The notes under the pieces were generated by a model. The model was not told the DNA's origin. It saw only the letters and a list, made by a program, of their open reading frames with translations, and did no database searches. Shown here in pieces: positions 25,753 through 35,606 of a DNA stretch of 64,000 nt (the first letter of the stretch is position 1; each line of letters opens with the position of its first letter). The translations under genes and the position numbers were made by a program. The stretch is from Nitrospira defluvii (GTDB lineage: Bacteria > Nitrospirota > Nitrospiria > Nitrospirales > Nitrospiraceae), in NCBI GenBank assembly GCA_000196815.1, contig FP929003.1:2565501-2629500 (forward strand), written 5' to 3'.

Positions 25753-27243
25753 CTAGCGTTTGCCATTCCCGAGTTGGGAGGCCAGCCCGGCAATCTCACC
25801 CAGCTTCCTCGCCATATCTTCAAACCGGCGAGTCGACTGCTCCGCCATGTGCTCGGCCTCCATCGCCCGTTTCTCGAGCTGCATCGAACGCTCCTGCTCA
25901 CTGACCAGAGCGAGATCCAACTCACCGACACGCTGCGCCGCCGCCTCCAACTGCTTGACCTGAACCAACAGAGCCGCTGCGGCCTCCCGTTCAGCCGAGA
26001 GCGCCGCGTCGAGCTCAGCGATCTGAGCCTGGGCTTTCGCGCCGGCTTCTTCCAGCGCCGGCACCTTGTCCGCACTGTGTTGCAGCTCGACACGCTCCCG
26101 TCGCTGCAGCTCTGCCTGCTCACGTTCAGCCGCCAGAGTCGTTTCGAGCTCGTGGACGCGCGTTTCGACCTGCTCAAGACCGGTAATTTGCTGTACCAGT
26201 TGATTCGCCGCTTCCCGCTCTGCCTCCAGATGGGCCTCCAATTCCGCAATACGCGCGGCGTGACGGACCCCCTCCGAAACCTGTTGGGACAATTGCTGCG
26301 CACGATGCTGCTCATCGGCGAGAGCCGTCTCCAGCTCGCCGATCCGGAGCATCTGCTTTGACACTTCTTCCAACTGTTCTGCGAGAGCGGTTCGCTGCGC
26401 CCGCTCGTCGGCCAAACTCTGGTCCAATGTTTGTGTGTGGGACGACAGAGCTGCAACCTGCTCGTGCTGCTCATCCAACGCACGCTGGATGTGCGCGATC
26501 TGCTGGGTCTGCTCCAGACTGCGCCGACGCTCCTCGTCCAACTGCGCTTCGAGCTCGCTGATCCGCGTGTCACGTTCCGCCAAAATTGCCTGATGATGCT
26601 CATGATCATGTGCCGGCGGAGCCGGCTCAGCGGCATGGAACGCGGGAGCCGCATCCTCCATGGCGTCGCGGGTCATCATCGCAGGTATGGCATGAGGCTC
26701 TTCAGGACTGATCGTGATCGGCTCGAGCGACGGCCGATGCTCCTGAGCTTCTACATGGGGCGCTGCAATTTCTTCCGGCACAGGCATAGCGGGCACGGCA
26801 CACACCTCTGCCACGAAAGATGACTCCACAGTCGTTTGCGGCTGCGGCATTTCCGGGATCGGAGCAGGTTTTTGTGGGCGCTTTGTAAGCAGATCCAGTA
26901 CACGATCCTTGAGCGAGGAACCCTGAAACGGCTTCTTCAAGACCCCGTCGGCCTTGCACGACTCTGCTTGCCTGGACACTTCCTCGTTCACAATGCCGCT
27001 GATCAGGAGTACGGGGAGATCCGCGAGGTTTGCCTGTCCCCGGATGTACGCACAGACCTCATAACCGCTCTTGTCCGGCATGATGACATCGGACACGATG
27101 AGATCGGGGCGATCCTTACTTAGCAGCGCCAGAGCCTCCGATCCGTTCGCGGCCAGCGTGACCCCCATCCCGGCCTCGGTCAGGAGACGCTCGGCTACCT
27201 TACGGACTGCGATACTGTCGTCGGCAATCAAGATCTTTGGCAT
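25753..27243 (-). CDS. Response regulator with long coiled-coil output
   Basis: 496 residues. Residues 1-125 form a receiver: acidic pair D8-D9, phosphorylation site Asp52 (LIVSDVIMPDKSG), conserved Lys in GVLKKPF. A Pro-rich linker follows (about 128-210). From about 215 to 485 there is an almost uninterrupted Glu/Gln/Ala-rich coiled coil (IAELEAHLEAEREAANQLVQ and many similar heptads). No DNA-binding or enzymatic output is seen. Phosphorylation by the CheA in the operon might control oligomerisation or localisation. That is inference. Confidence 0.8.
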   Translation of the reverse strand: MPKILIADDSIAVRKVAERLLTEAGMGVTLAANGSEALALLSKDRPDLIVSDVIMPDKSGYEVCAYIRGQANLADLPVLLISGIVNEEVSRQAESCKADGVLKKPFQGSSLKDRVLDLLTKRPQKPAPIPEMPQPQTTVESSFVAEVCAVPAMPVPEEIAAPHVEAQEHRPSLEPITISPEEPHAIPAMMTRDAMEDAAPAFHAAEPAPPAHDHEHHQAILAERDTRISELEAQLDEERRRSLEQTQQIAHIQRALDEQHEQVAALSSHTQTLDQSLADERAQRTALAEQLEEVSKQMLRIGELETALADEQHRAQQLSQQVSEGVRHAARIAELEAHLEAEREAANQLVQQITGLEQVETRVHELETTLAAEREQAELQRRERVELQHSADKVPALEEAGAKAQAQIAELDAALSAEREAAAALLVQVKQLEAAAQRVGELDLALVSEQERSMQLEKRAMEAEHMAEQSTRRFEDMARKLGEIAGLASQLGNGKR

Positions 27244-27271
27244 GTCGTTCCTCTACACAAGGCAAGGCTCA

Positions 27272-27748
27272 TCAAGCGGGACGGTTCGATGAGACCCCCA
27301 AGGTTGTCAGGTTGATGATAGGAAGTTCTTCTTCGCCGGCGATACACGTTCCCGCAATGTCAGGATCGTGACCGACGCGATACTGTACTGCCGAGCGTGC
27401 CACCATGTGCAGCGAAGGAACCTGGGAATCGATGCAGATCGCCAGCGGTCCGTCCACATGTTTGACAACCAGACACAGCGGCTCGCCATCCTGCAGGGGA
27501 CGATTGAACTTCGCCGCCAGGTCGAATACCGGAAGACACCCCTTCTCCTGTCGAACCAGCGCGCACACAAACGGCGTATCGCTGGGAACCGCCGTCGCGC
27601 CCGTCCACGGCATCACTCCGGCGATCTCCTCGGTTCTGGCGGCCAACCGCTGACCGCCCACCGAAAACACCACCATGTGCTGCATCCGCGCCCCGGTCGC
27701 GCCTGTGCTACCTGTGTGCGGTTGTCTGCGTAGCTGAGTACGTAACAT
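27272..27748 (-). CDS. cheW: CheW-type adaptor
   Basis: 158 residues from ATG 27748, with GAGGA 6 bases upstream. The frame is open further upstream, but that part overlaps the preceding gene and lacks CheW features. The CheW fold covers HMVVFSVGGQRLAARTEEIA, FVCALVRQEKGCLPVFDLAA, CLVVKHVDGPLAICID and ELPIINLTTLGV. It links the CheA kinase to the receptor. It is one of three CheW-type genes in the operon, the others at 27765-28337 and 33797-34342. Confidence 0.75.
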   Translation of the reverse strand: MLRTQLRRQPHTGSTGATGARMQHMVVFSVGGQRLAARTEEIAGVMPWTGATAVPSDTPFVCALVRQEKGCLPVFDLAAKFNRPLQDGEPLCLVVKHVDGPLAICIDSQVPSLHMVARSAVQYRVGHDPDIAGTCIAGEEELPIINLTTLGVSSNRPA

Positions 27749-27764
27749 GGTCGATCCTCGTACC

Positions 27765-28337
27765 CTATTTCGCCGATCCGACTGACATCGCCGACGCCGC
27801 TTCCAAGGCTGCCGAAGGCAGGCGGAGTCTGGAATCGAATTCGCCCGGCCGCCGTTCCGACGCCTGAAGGGCAAACACATCCAACACATTGTTCCGGGAC
27901 GGAAGCTCGAGGACCCAAAACGGATTGGCGATGAGCGCGATATACGACGACTCGACAAACAATCCGAGCAATCGTTCCCGCTCCCCTCCTCGAAACTGCG
28001 CAGGGAGCGGCTGGATCAGGGCCCGTTCGACATCGATGAGGCCCACGACCCTGTCCACCGCAAACGACCGCGACCGTTGCTCATTGGCATAGAGCACGAT
28101 CCTGGTCTCAGCCGTGACGCCTTCGGCTTGGATCTTCAAACGACGGGCGAGATCGGCACGTTCGTAGGAAGCATTGGCCCAGGTGACATGCCCGTCCGCC
28201 CCCTCCTCAGCCGGGGTCACAAGGCCGCGAACCCAGTGAGAGGGAAAAGCCATATGCATGGGGCCCATGAGCGTCACGAGAAACCGGACCGCCAACCCGC
28301 TCGACACCACTGCCGTCTTATGTCCGCGGAGCCCCAT
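27765..28337 (-). CDS. Divergent CheW-like protein
   Basis: 190 residues. The pattern FLVTLMGPMHMAFPSHWVRG, ETRIVLYANEQRSRSFAVDR, VVGLIDVERALIQPLPAQFR and SSYIALIANPFWVLEL follows a CheW fold, but sequence is weakly conserved. A C-terminal tail of about 45 residues is extra. It sits between CheA (47 bases upstream) and the more canonical CheW gene (16 bases downstream). It may be a specialised adaptor for this array. Confidence 0.6.
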   Translation of the reverse strand: MGLRGHKTAVVSSGLAVRFLVTLMGPMHMAFPSHWVRGLVTPAEEGADGHVTWANASYERADLARRLKIQAEGVTAETRIVLYANEQRSRSFAVDRVVGLIDVERALIQPLPAQFRGGERERLLGLFVESSYIALIANPFWVLELPSRNNVLDVFALQASERRPGEFDSRLRLPSAALEAASAMSVGSAK

Positions 28338-28384
28338 GCCTGTCCTTCATTCTGCCAGTAACGGTACGAATCGACAAAACGTTC

Positions 28385-31300
28385 CTATTTCTTCACGACG
28401 CTTTCACGGCCTGTCCACTTGCGGACTTCCTGAATCAAGGCGCGTTCTTCCACCGGCTTGGCAATGTACCCCGAGGCCCCGACACTCACAGCCATCTGGC
28501 GATGCTTTTCCCCCGCCCGCGTGGTCATGACAAGAATCGGGGTGGCCTGAGTCTGAGGCCTGGCGCGAAGCGCCTGAATGACTTCAAAACCGTTCAACTT
28601 CGGCATTTCGAGATCGGTGATGATGAGCTGGTACTGCTGCACCAATGCCTTGCGACAGCCTTCTTCTCCGTCGGTCGCCGTTTCGACGGTATACCCGGCC
28701 GACTCCAGCATCCGTCCGACAAACTTTCTGATGCTGAGCGAGTCATCGATCAACAAGAGCGGAAGCTGCCTATCCGAAATCTGCGGCGACGGGGGCTGCG
28801 CCGGTCCCTCAAGCATCGGCGAAGAACCGGGGTTCTGAATGACCGACATGGCCTCATGGTATTCGCGAGTCGTCAACCGGCTGACGTCAAGAACCAGCAC
28901 GACACGCCCCTCGGGATCGATAGTCGCACCACCGAACACGGACCGCTCATACGGCTTCAGGCCGCCCAATGATTTAATGACGATTTCCTGCCGGCCCAGC
29001 AATTCATCAACCGCGCAACCGAGCGCGCCGGTCGAGGTTCGAACAACGACCACAGGAGTCGCCCCGTCGATGGTGCCGGCATCCCGTCGAATGAGGCTGC
29101 CGAGCGGATACACTTCAATGGCTTCGTCGCCGATCTGCAGCACCGACCGATCCCCCATCTGCTGAATCGTCGACGCAGTGGACATCGTGACCTCGCGCAC
29201 ACTGGGGAGCGGAATCGCGTAGCGCTCTTTCCCGACCCGAACGAGCAGTGCGGTTGCGATCAGCAGGGTGAGGGGCAAATGCATCGTGAACTTGGTGCCC
29301 TGCCCGTAGACCGATTCCACTTCGATGTGGCCGTTCATCGTCTCGATGACTCGCTTGACCACATCCATGCCGACGCCGCGTCCGGCCTGATCCCCGACCG
29401 CTTCGGCGGTGGAAAATCCCGGCAGGAAGATGAACTTGATGACCTCGCTCTCCGGCAGTGAGTCCGCGACATCCGCTCGCACGAGACCCAGCTTGACCGC
29501 CTTGGCCTTGATCTTGGCGATATCCAGTCCCGCCCCGTCGTCCTCGACTTCGATCAGCACCGAGTTCCCTCGATGCGCGGCGTGGAGATAGACCGTGCCG
29601 GCCGCCGGCTTCCCTTGGCTGCGACGGACACCCGCGGGCTCGATCCCGTGGTACACCGCATTTCTGACCAGATGGACAAGCGGATCGACAAGCCGCTCCA
29701 CGACACCGGTGTCGATTTCCGTATGTTCGCCGGACGTGACCAAATTGACTTCTTTTCCGGTGGCACGGGCCATCTCACGGGCCGCGCGACGGAAGCGCGT
29801 GAACGGCGTCCCGATCGGCACCATGCGGGCGCGCGCAATCTCATCACGCATACCCAAGGTCAACTGTTGCAGCGACCCCATGTCATCCTGGGCGCGATGG
29901 ATCGACCCGCTGAGCTGCGACATGGATTCGGTAATGTCCGCGGTGACTTCGCTGATTCGCCGGGCCAGGATGTTGAAGTCGTCGTACTTGTCGAACTCCA
30001 GGCTGCCGAAATCGCTGACGCCCGGATACGCCTGTGGCGTGTCCTCGCCGGAGGACGCGGGAGAGGGTTGGAAGGAAAAGGTGTGCTTGTCTTCGAACGT
30101 GCGCACGGCGTCGGTCAACCGGTTCTTGTTGGCCAAGACCTGTGTGGCCAACTGATCCAACGTGCGGAGCCTCTGCTCCAGCCGTCCGCGATCGATCACC
30201 AATTCACCGACCAGATTGAGGAGGCGTTCCAAACGATCACGGCTGACCCGGATCACCTCTCGCTCTTCGCCGGTTTTTCCATCGACGCCTTTGGCCGATT
30301 CCTGCCCCTCGGCTTCGCGAATTTCTTCCACTGAGGCGCCATCGGCAATCGAGGAGACGAGGGGGTGATTCTGGTCCGGTGCCGACTGAGTCTCTCCCAG
30401 TCGTTTCAACTCCTGCAAGGAGTTCGAAAACCGCTGCCTCGTCCGGCCCACCATGGACAAATCCCGTCGCATCAAGGCGCGAATGACATCGATGGCGCGC
30501 AGCAGCACATCCGTATGACCCGGAAGCAGTTCCAGTTGCCCTTCCCGAACGGCGCCCATGAAATCTTCGATGTGATGAGTCAGATCACCGATCGCCTGAA
30601 AGCCTACGGTATACGCCGAGCCTTTCAACGTATGGGCGGTGCGGAACAGTTGGTGGATTGTGTCGGGATTGCCCGCGTCCTTATCGACACGCAGCAAGTC
30701 GGCTTCGAGGCTTTCCAAATACTCCTGCGCCTCCGGCGCGAAATAGGACATCACCTCAGAATCGAGGGCCGGGATCAAATAGGCCTCGGAGAGCTCGCCG
30801 GTGTCCGCCTCGCCCATGGAGTGCCCGACGGAATCGTGATCGGATGGGACCGCAGGCACGGATTCCTGGATCGACGTCTCTTCAGGCCGGCTCAGCGCAG
30901 TGGCAGCCGCTCCAGGCTCACCCTGACTCACGCCCTGCCCCAATTCTCCGAGCATCGTCCTGATACGAGGCACCTCCTGACGCAAGCGGGCCAATGATTG
31001 AGCGTCCCGCGCCATCAGGGAACGGATCACGTCCACCGCCTTCCGCAGAACGGCGATCCAATGCGGCGCGACCGTCACAACGCCCTCACGAACGGCAATC
31101 ATGCAGGATTCGATCGGATGGGCGACATCTCCCACGACTTCAAATCCCACGGTATAGGCCGACCCTTTGAGCGTGTGTGCCACCCGATACAATTGATGAA
31201 TCGTGTCGGCATTCGCCAGGTCGGATTCCAACCGTTGGAGCAGGGTCTGAATCGTGCTGAGGTATTCTTCTGCCTCCGGCGAGAAGTAGGAGAGCACCTC

Positions 31301-31774
31301 TTGGTCCAGGACAGGAATGAGGTACTCATCCGCCGGCTGATCGAAACGCTGCACAGACGCGGCCGACGAGTCGCTTGAAACGGCCGGCAGCAAGTCGGAG
31401 TGGCGCCGGACGAATCCCTCAACCACCGAGGCCTCTTCCCCTCCCCCACGCCCGATCTGCTCGACCTGCCCTCGAAAGGACGCGGCAATTTCGCGCATCA
31501 GTTGCATGGCTTCGGGCCAGCGCGCCGCCGGAATCTCCTGCACGCGTTCGAGTGTATCTTCGAGTAAGGCCCCGAGTTGCCCGAGCCCCGGGAACCCGTA
31601 GAGAAGCGCGGCGCCTTTGAGCTTGTGGCCGACTGTGTGAAATTCGGCGACGTCGGCCGGTTCCGGATGCGCCTTCCCATCTGGATGCAAGGCTTTCCAG
31701 AAGCGCCCCATATCGTCGCCGGCCTCGGCCACGAAAATATCCAGCAACTGGTCGCGATCGAAATCAGCGCTCAT
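28385..31774 (-). CDS. cheA: Hybrid CheA histidine kinase with three Hpt domains and a receiver
   Basis: 1129 residues. Three Hpt domains carry His50 (GHKLKGAAL), His200 (HTLKGSAYTVGF) and His381 (HTLKGSAYTVGF). A dimerisation region is at about 505-640 (RVSRDRLERLLNLVGELVID). The ATPase domain is at about 650-830 (LVHLVRNAVYHGIEP, VEDDGAGLD, GRGVGMDVVKRVIE). A CheW-like domain covers about 830-970. A C-terminal receiver starts LLLIDDSLSIRK with the site in IITDLEMPKLNG. The multi-Hpt and receiver layout is that of ChpA/FrzE-type kinases in non-flagellar chemosensory systems. It is the core kinase of this operon. Confidence 0.93.
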   Translation of the reverse strand: MSADFDRDQLLDIFVAEAGDDMGRFWKALHPDGKAHPEPADVAEFHTVGHKLKGAALLYGFPGLGQLGALLEDTLERVQEIPAARWPEAMQLMREIAASFRGQVEQIGRGGGEEASVVEGFVRRHSDLLPAVSSDSSAASVQRFDQPADEYLIPVLDQEVLSYFSPEAEEYLSTIQTLLQRLESDLANADTIHQLYRVAHTLKGSAYTVGFEVVGDVAHPIESCMIAVREGVVTVAPHWIAVLRKAVDVIRSLMARDAQSLARLRQEVPRIRTMLGELGQGVSQGEPGAAATALSRPEETSIQESVPAVPSDHDSVGHSMGEADTGELSEAYLIPALDSEVMSYFAPEAQEYLESLEADLLRVDKDAGNPDTIHQLFRTAHTLKGSAYTVGFQAIGDLTHHIEDFMGAVREGQLELLPGHTDVLLRAIDVIRALMRRDLSMVGRTRQRFSNSLQELKRLGETQSAPDQNHPLVSSIADGASVEEIREAEGQESAKGVDGKTGEEREVIRVSRDRLERLLNLVGELVIDRGRLEQRLRTLDQLATQVLANKNRLTDAVRTFEDKHTFSFQPSPASSGEDTPQAYPGVSDFGSLEFDKYDDFNILARRISEVTADITESMSQLSGSIHRAQDDMGSLQQLTLGMRDEIARARMVPIGTPFTRFRRAAREMARATGKEVNLVTSGEHTEIDTGVVERLVDPLVHLVRNAVYHGIEPAGVRRSQGKPAAGTVYLHAAHRGNSVLIEVEDDGAGLDIAKIKAKAVKLGLVRADVADSLPESEVIKFIFLPGFSTAEAVGDQAGRGVGMDVVKRVIETMNGHIEVESVYGQGTKFTMHLPLTLLIATALLVRVGKERYAIPLPSVREVTMSTASTIQQMGDRSVLQIGDEAIEVYPLGSLIRRDAGTIDGATPVVVVRTSTGALGCAVDELLGRQEIVIKSLGGLKPYERSVFGGATIDPEGRVVLVLDVSRLTTREYHEAMSVIQNPGSSPMLEGPAQPPSPQISDRQLPLLLIDDSLSIRKFVGRMLESAGYTVETATDGEEGCRKALVQQYQLIITDLEMPKLNGFEVIQALRARPQTQATPILVMTTRAGEKHRQMAVSVGASGYIAKPVEERALIQEVRKWTGRESVVKK

Positions 31775-31826
31775 TCACCCACTCAGCATCCGAGCGGAGA
31801 CCATTCACCGCTCTTTAAGAGTTCTC

Positions 31827-33701
31827 TTACGCGAGCTTGAACTGAGCGACCGAAGAGTTGAGACCTTCGGCCAGTTTTGCCATATCTTCGATCGTGAGTC
31901 GCGTCGAGTCCGTCTGCTTTTGCGTCGCCACGGCACCGCCGGTGAACTCCTTAATGGCTCGACCGACTTTTTCCGTTGAAGCGGTCTGTTCGGACGCCGC
32001 GCTCGCGATGTTCTGGGCCAACTCGGAAGACCGTTTCGCAATGTCTGAAATTTCAGCGAACACGTCGCCGGTCCGGAGCGCCGAAGCGGATCCGGCTTCC
32101 ACCGCCTGCGTTTCGTGCTCCATGGCCACCACGGCATCCTGAGTCTCGGTTTGAATCACTTTCACGAGGTCGGCGATCTCACGTGTGGCTTGCGTGGAAC
32201 TTTCCGCCAGCTTTCTGACCTGGTCGGCGACGACGGCGAATCGGGCGCCGGCCTCACCCGCGCCGGCCGCCTCGATGGCGGCATTGAGCGCGAGCAGGTT
32301 CGTTTGATTGGCGATATCGCGAATCGTCGACACGATTTGCGAAATTTCGAGTGACCGGTCACCGAGGCCTTTCACCTGCTTGGACATACGTTGCACCGCC
32401 GACCGGATACTCTGCATGTCACGCACGGTTTCCTGCACCGCGACGTTGCCGCGTTCCGTGGCCGACAGCACCTGCTTCGCGGAGTCGGACGATGCGCCGG
32501 CCGTGGTGGCCACTTGACGCATACCGGCGGCCAACTGTTCGACCGCGCCCAGCGTGCGTACCGATTCTTCCGCCTGCGCCCGGGCCGTGCCGGACATATG
32601 ACCGGCTGAATCCCGAAGGGTCCCGGCCGACTTGTTCACGCGGTCGGCCGCCTCGCGCACCTGCTTCAACAGTTGTCCGAATCGCGCGATCATCAGGTTG
32701 AATCCGTCCGCAAGGTTACCGAACATGTCGGCCGTCACTTCGCCTCGCCGGGTCAAGTCTCCTTTACCGACTTCGGACACCAGCACGAGGAATTGCATGA
32801 GCCGTTTTTGCATCAGGTCGCGCTCTTCCTCCGTCGACACCAGGACGGTAATACGATCGAGCATGGAGTTGAATGCAGTGGCCATCTGGCCCAACTCATC
32901 GTGTGACTGGATTTTCGCGCGGGCCTGTAGATTGCCGCCGGCGGCCTGCGTCGCGACATTGGCGATGTGGCTGATGCTCCGGGAGAGGAATGTCGCCAGC
33001 AGATATCCGACGAACAATCCGAGGGCCACGGCGACGAGACCGCCGGCCACCAGAATCAGGGTACCGTTGTTGGCCAGGCCTTGCGCATCATCGTTGAGGT
33101 CCTTGGCGACGGCCTCAATGGCCGTGACCTGCTCGTTATGGCGTTTGACGGCATTTTCGAACGAGGGCGTCAGGTTGACCGTCAGGGCCAGGATACCGAG
33201 GGCCCGCATTTGCTCCGCTTGCGTGGAAGACAGGACGTTGCGATCGAAACTATCCGCCATGGCGCTCAGGGCGCCGTCGGCATCCTGGAAGTATTTCTTC
33301 AAGGCCGGTTCAAAGAGGGTCAGATCCTTCGCCTCGTCCCGGCCCGACCGCGATACACGCAGCGTCGTGCTCCTATAGTTATTCACCACCTTGTCGATCT
33401 GGGCTTTCAAGGGCGGCAACTTGGTCACTTCCTGGGCGAAGTCGGCTTGTTTGGTGGCGGACGCGACATCCAGCAGAATCTGGTGGTGTTTGGTCAACGC
33501 GGTTCCCATCTGGGCGAACTCAGCCAACGGCACCGTATAGTCCGCATACACCGTTTGCGACTGCGTGCTGAGTTGGCGCAGGGTAAACACACCGACGCTG
33601 GCCATGATCATGATGATGACACTCACGAGACCGAAACTGACCAGCAGCTTCGTCTTTGTTTTCATGTCCTGGAATTGATTCTTGACGCCTTGCCCGATCA
33701 T
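31827..33701 (-). CDS. Methyl-accepting chemotaxis protein
   Basis: 624 residues. First membrane helix at about 17-38 ([19 protein letters not shown]), periplasmic four-helix-bundle sensor to about 212, second membrane helix at about 213-240 ([20 protein letters not shown]), then HAMP, and a signalling domain whose hairpin tip reads [20 protein letters not shown] followed by [16 protein letters not shown]. It is the only receptor in the operon. Its methylation enzymes CheR and CheB are not encoded nearby. It lies 52 bases before cheA. Confidence 0.92.
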   Translation of the reverse strand: MIGQGVKNQFQDMKTKTKLLVSFGLVSVIIMIMASVGVFTLRQLSTQSQTVYADYTVPLAEFAQMGTALTKHHQILLDVASATKQADFAQEVTKLPPLKAQIDKVVNNYRSTTLRVSRSGRDEAKDLTLFEPALKKYFQDADGALSAMADSFDRNVLSSTQAEQMRALGILALTVNLTPSFENAVKRHNEQVTAIEAVAKDLNDDAQGLANNGTLILVAGGLVAVALGLFVGYLLATFLSRSISHIANVATQAAGGNLQARAKIQSHDELGQMATAFNSMLDRITVLVSTEEERDLMQKRLMQFLVLVSEVGKGDLTRRGEVTADMFGNLADGFNLMIARFGQLLKQVREAADRVNKSAGTLRDSAGHMSGTARAQAEESVRTLGAVEQLAAGMRQVATTAGASSDSAKQVLSATERGNVAVQETVRDMQSIRSAVQRMSKQVKGLGDRSLEISQIVSTIRDIANQTNLLALNAAIEAAGAGEAGARFAVVADQVRKLAESSTQATREIADLVKVIQTETQDAVVAMEHETQAVEAGSASALRTGDVFAEISDIAKRSSELAQNIASAASEQTASTEKVGRAIKEFTGGAVATQKQTDSTRLTIEDMAKLAEGLNSSVAQFKLA

Positions 33702-33796
33702 GGTGCGCTCCTCCTTGTTCTGCTTTCCTCAACATCCGGTGGCCGGTCGCACAATCTTTGATGACACAGGTTCGCGATGACTCGCGCCCCTGCTGT

Positions 33797-34342
33797 TTAC
33801 GCGATCGACAATATCGCACTCCCTCCGTCAATCTGTGCAAAGACCTGCGGCACCTCCAGCACTCCCCCCAGACGTTCGTCCAGACGAAGTACTGCCGAGA
33901 CACAAGGACGCGCCCCCGCCGGTCCCGCTTGCATGGCCGGCAGCAGGTGCTCACGACTGACGGTGTGAATTTCAGGAACGTGATCGACGAGCACTCCCAC
34001 CTGTCGGCTGCCATGGCGAATCACGACCGCGAACGGCAGCGCGGTTCCGGTCACGGACAGCCCCAGGCTTCCTCGCAGATCAACCAGGGTAATGACCGTT
34101 CCCCGGAGATTGGTGACTCCGGTCAACAGGCTCGGCATGCTGGGCACGACGGTCACCGCTTCCACCTCAAACACTTCACTGACGTGGCGGAGATCAATGG
34201 CGAACAACTCGCCCCCCAGCGTGAGGACACACATACGGAGCGTGCCGTCGATCGACGCGGCAGAAGACCTCGATGGGCTGGAGGGTCCGTGAGCCGGAGA
34301 TGAGTCCGAGGAGTGAGGCTGGATCGTTGGCACGTCGTTCAT
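33797..34342 (-). CDS. cheW: CheW-type adaptor
   Basis: 181 residues. A Ser/Pro-rich leader of about 30 residues precedes a canonical CheW fold: MCVLTLGGELFAIDLRHVSE, LLTGVTNLRGTVITLVDLRG, GVLVDHVPEIHTV. The last strands are VLRLDERLGGVLEVPQVFA. It is the most typical of the three CheW proteins here and lies 3 bases after the response regulator gene, just before the receptor. Confidence 0.88.
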   Translation of the reverse strand: MNDVPTIQPHSSDSSPAHGPSSPSRSSAASIDGTLRMCVLTLGGELFAIDLRHVSEVFEVEAVTVVPSMPSLLTGVTNLRGTVITLVDLRGSLGLSVTGTALPFAVVIRHGSRQVGVLVDHVPEIHTVSREHLLPAMQAGPAGARPCVSAVLRLDERLGGVLEVPQVFAQIDGGSAILSIA

Positions 34343-34345
34343 GGG

Positions 34346-34708
34346 TTAATTCAACGCCCGCTTGACTGCGGCGACCAGATCTTCGGCTTTAAACGGCTTC
34401 ACCACATACCCATTGGCCCCCTGCTGTTGGCCCCAGAATTTGTCGCTTTCCTGTCCCTTGGAGGTGCAGAGGACGATCGGGATGCCCTTGAAGCGCTCAT
34501 CACTTTTCAGGTCACGGCAGGCCTGGAACCCGTTACGCCCGGGCATCACGACATCCAGCACGATCAGGTCCGGCTTGTCCAACGCCAGTTTGTCCTCGAG
34601 TTTGTCGGTGTTCGGATACGACACGACTGTGTGATTGGCAGACTTCAAATAGCCTTCGATCAACTGCAGTTCGGCGTACGAATCATCGACGACAACGATC
34701 TTGCTCAT
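34346..34708 (-). CDS. Single-domain response regulator (CheY/PilH-like)
   Basis: 120 residues, receiver only: acidic DD at positions 8-9 (VVVDDSYAE), phosphorylation Asp in LIVLDVVMPGRNG, Thr/Ser in LCTSKGQESDKFW, Lys in VVKPF. The SKGQESDKFWGQQQGA stretch is typical of PilH/PilG-type regulators of twitching chemosensory systems. It is likely phosphorylated by the CheA of the operon. Its gene is 64 bases downstream of the heme-sensor gene. Confidence 0.88.
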   Translation of the reverse strand: MSKIVVVDDSYAELQLIEGYLKSANHTVVSYPNTDKLEDKLALDKPDLIVLDVVMPGRNGFQACRDLKSDERFKGIPIVLCTSKGQESDKFWGQQQGANGYVVKPFKAEDLVAAVKRALN

Positions 34709-34772
34709 GAGTACGTCCCCCCTTCAAACCTGCTAAATGTGTGCGCGAGACAGACGGTTGACCCGTCGAAAG

Positions 34773-35507
34773 CTACCGCATGGGAATCACGATGCTGATC
34801 GCACCGGCCAGATCGCCCTCATGCCATCCTTCTTTTTTGGCGCCGGTGATGTCACGTTCGCCTTTCGGGTCGCCATGGCAGCTCAGACAGGTGCTTGCGG
34901 CATACTCCGGATCCATCATGCGCAGTACCGGCTTCCCGTCCAACATCGTGGCCTTGCTGTACGGCTGGCCTTTCGGATGGCGGGTGTCGGCAAAAATCCT
35001 CAACACTTCCGACTCAAACTCATCAGGCCGGTTGCCCGGAAACCGATAGTCGGTGCCCGTGAGCTTCACACGAATTCCGGTTTTCCGATAGAACCGCTCG
35101 CCGGACTTGCGGGCGAAGACGGCAGGGATAACCCCTTTGAACCCCACACCTTGCTTATTGATGACGGGCTGCATCTCGTCGATGACTTCTTTTTCGGATT
35201 CCACCATGGCGAGATAGAGCGGCGCTTGCGGAACCGTGGCGGGCCGGCTCAGATCGATCTTGGTGGCTTTGCGAAACCGTTCGATCACCTGATTGGATAC
35301 AAAGTCACCGGTAAACCCTTTGTCGCCCTTACTGGCGTCATTGATTGTGGCCTGGTGTTCGGAAATCACCCCACGGCCGACTTGCAACAACTTGATGAGC
35401 AACTCGGCCGTTTCCACCTCGGTATTGGCCGACGCGGGAGTCGCCGCGCCCATGCAGGTTGCGGTCAGTGCAGCCATCACGATTCTTTGAATGATATGTT
35501 TTGCCAT
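34773..35507 (-). CDS. Secreted heme-binding sensor protein (Tll0287/DUF3365-like)
   Basis: 244 residues. Signal peptide with likely cleavage after ATPASA (about 27). The body matches Tll0287-like/DUF3365 domains (PAVFARKSGERFYRKTGIRV, DFVSNQVIERFRKAT), ending with a c-heme motif CLSCHGDPKGERD (C207, C210, H211) and GDLAGAISIVIPM. These domains are usually the periplasmic part of sensor kinases or receptors. Here the domain is a separate soluble protein encoded first in a chemosensory operon, so it may be a redox or ligand sensor for the receptor at 31827-33701. Confidence 0.8.
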   Translation of the reverse strand: MAKHIIQRIVMAALTATCMGAATPASANTEVETAELLIKLLQVGRGVISEHQATINDASKGDKGFTGDFVSNQVIERFRKATKIDLSRPATVPQAPLYLAMVESEKEVIDEMQPVINKQGVGFKGVIPAVFARKSGERFYRKTGIRVKLTGTDYRFPGNRPDEFESEVLRIFADTRHPKGQPYSKATMLDGKPVLRMMDPEYAASTCLSCHGDPKGERDITGAKKEGWHEGDLAGAISIVIPMR

Positions 35508-35578
35508 ACCGTCTCCTCCTGCCTGCCTCGTAGCGCCCGGTCAACCGAATGCCCCTAAGTCAGCCAATCCCTTGTCAA

Positions 35579-35606
35579 AGATAGCGCAAAATTCTTCGTT
35601 GACAAT
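35579..35606 (-). promoter_or_regulatory. Candidate promoter of the chemosensory operon
   Basis: On the minus strand TTGTCA (35601-35606), a 16-base spacer and TATCTT (35579-35584). It lies 72 bases upstream of the heme-sensor gene. The rest of the 395-bp gap 35508-35902 shows nothing I can name. Confidence 0.4.
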
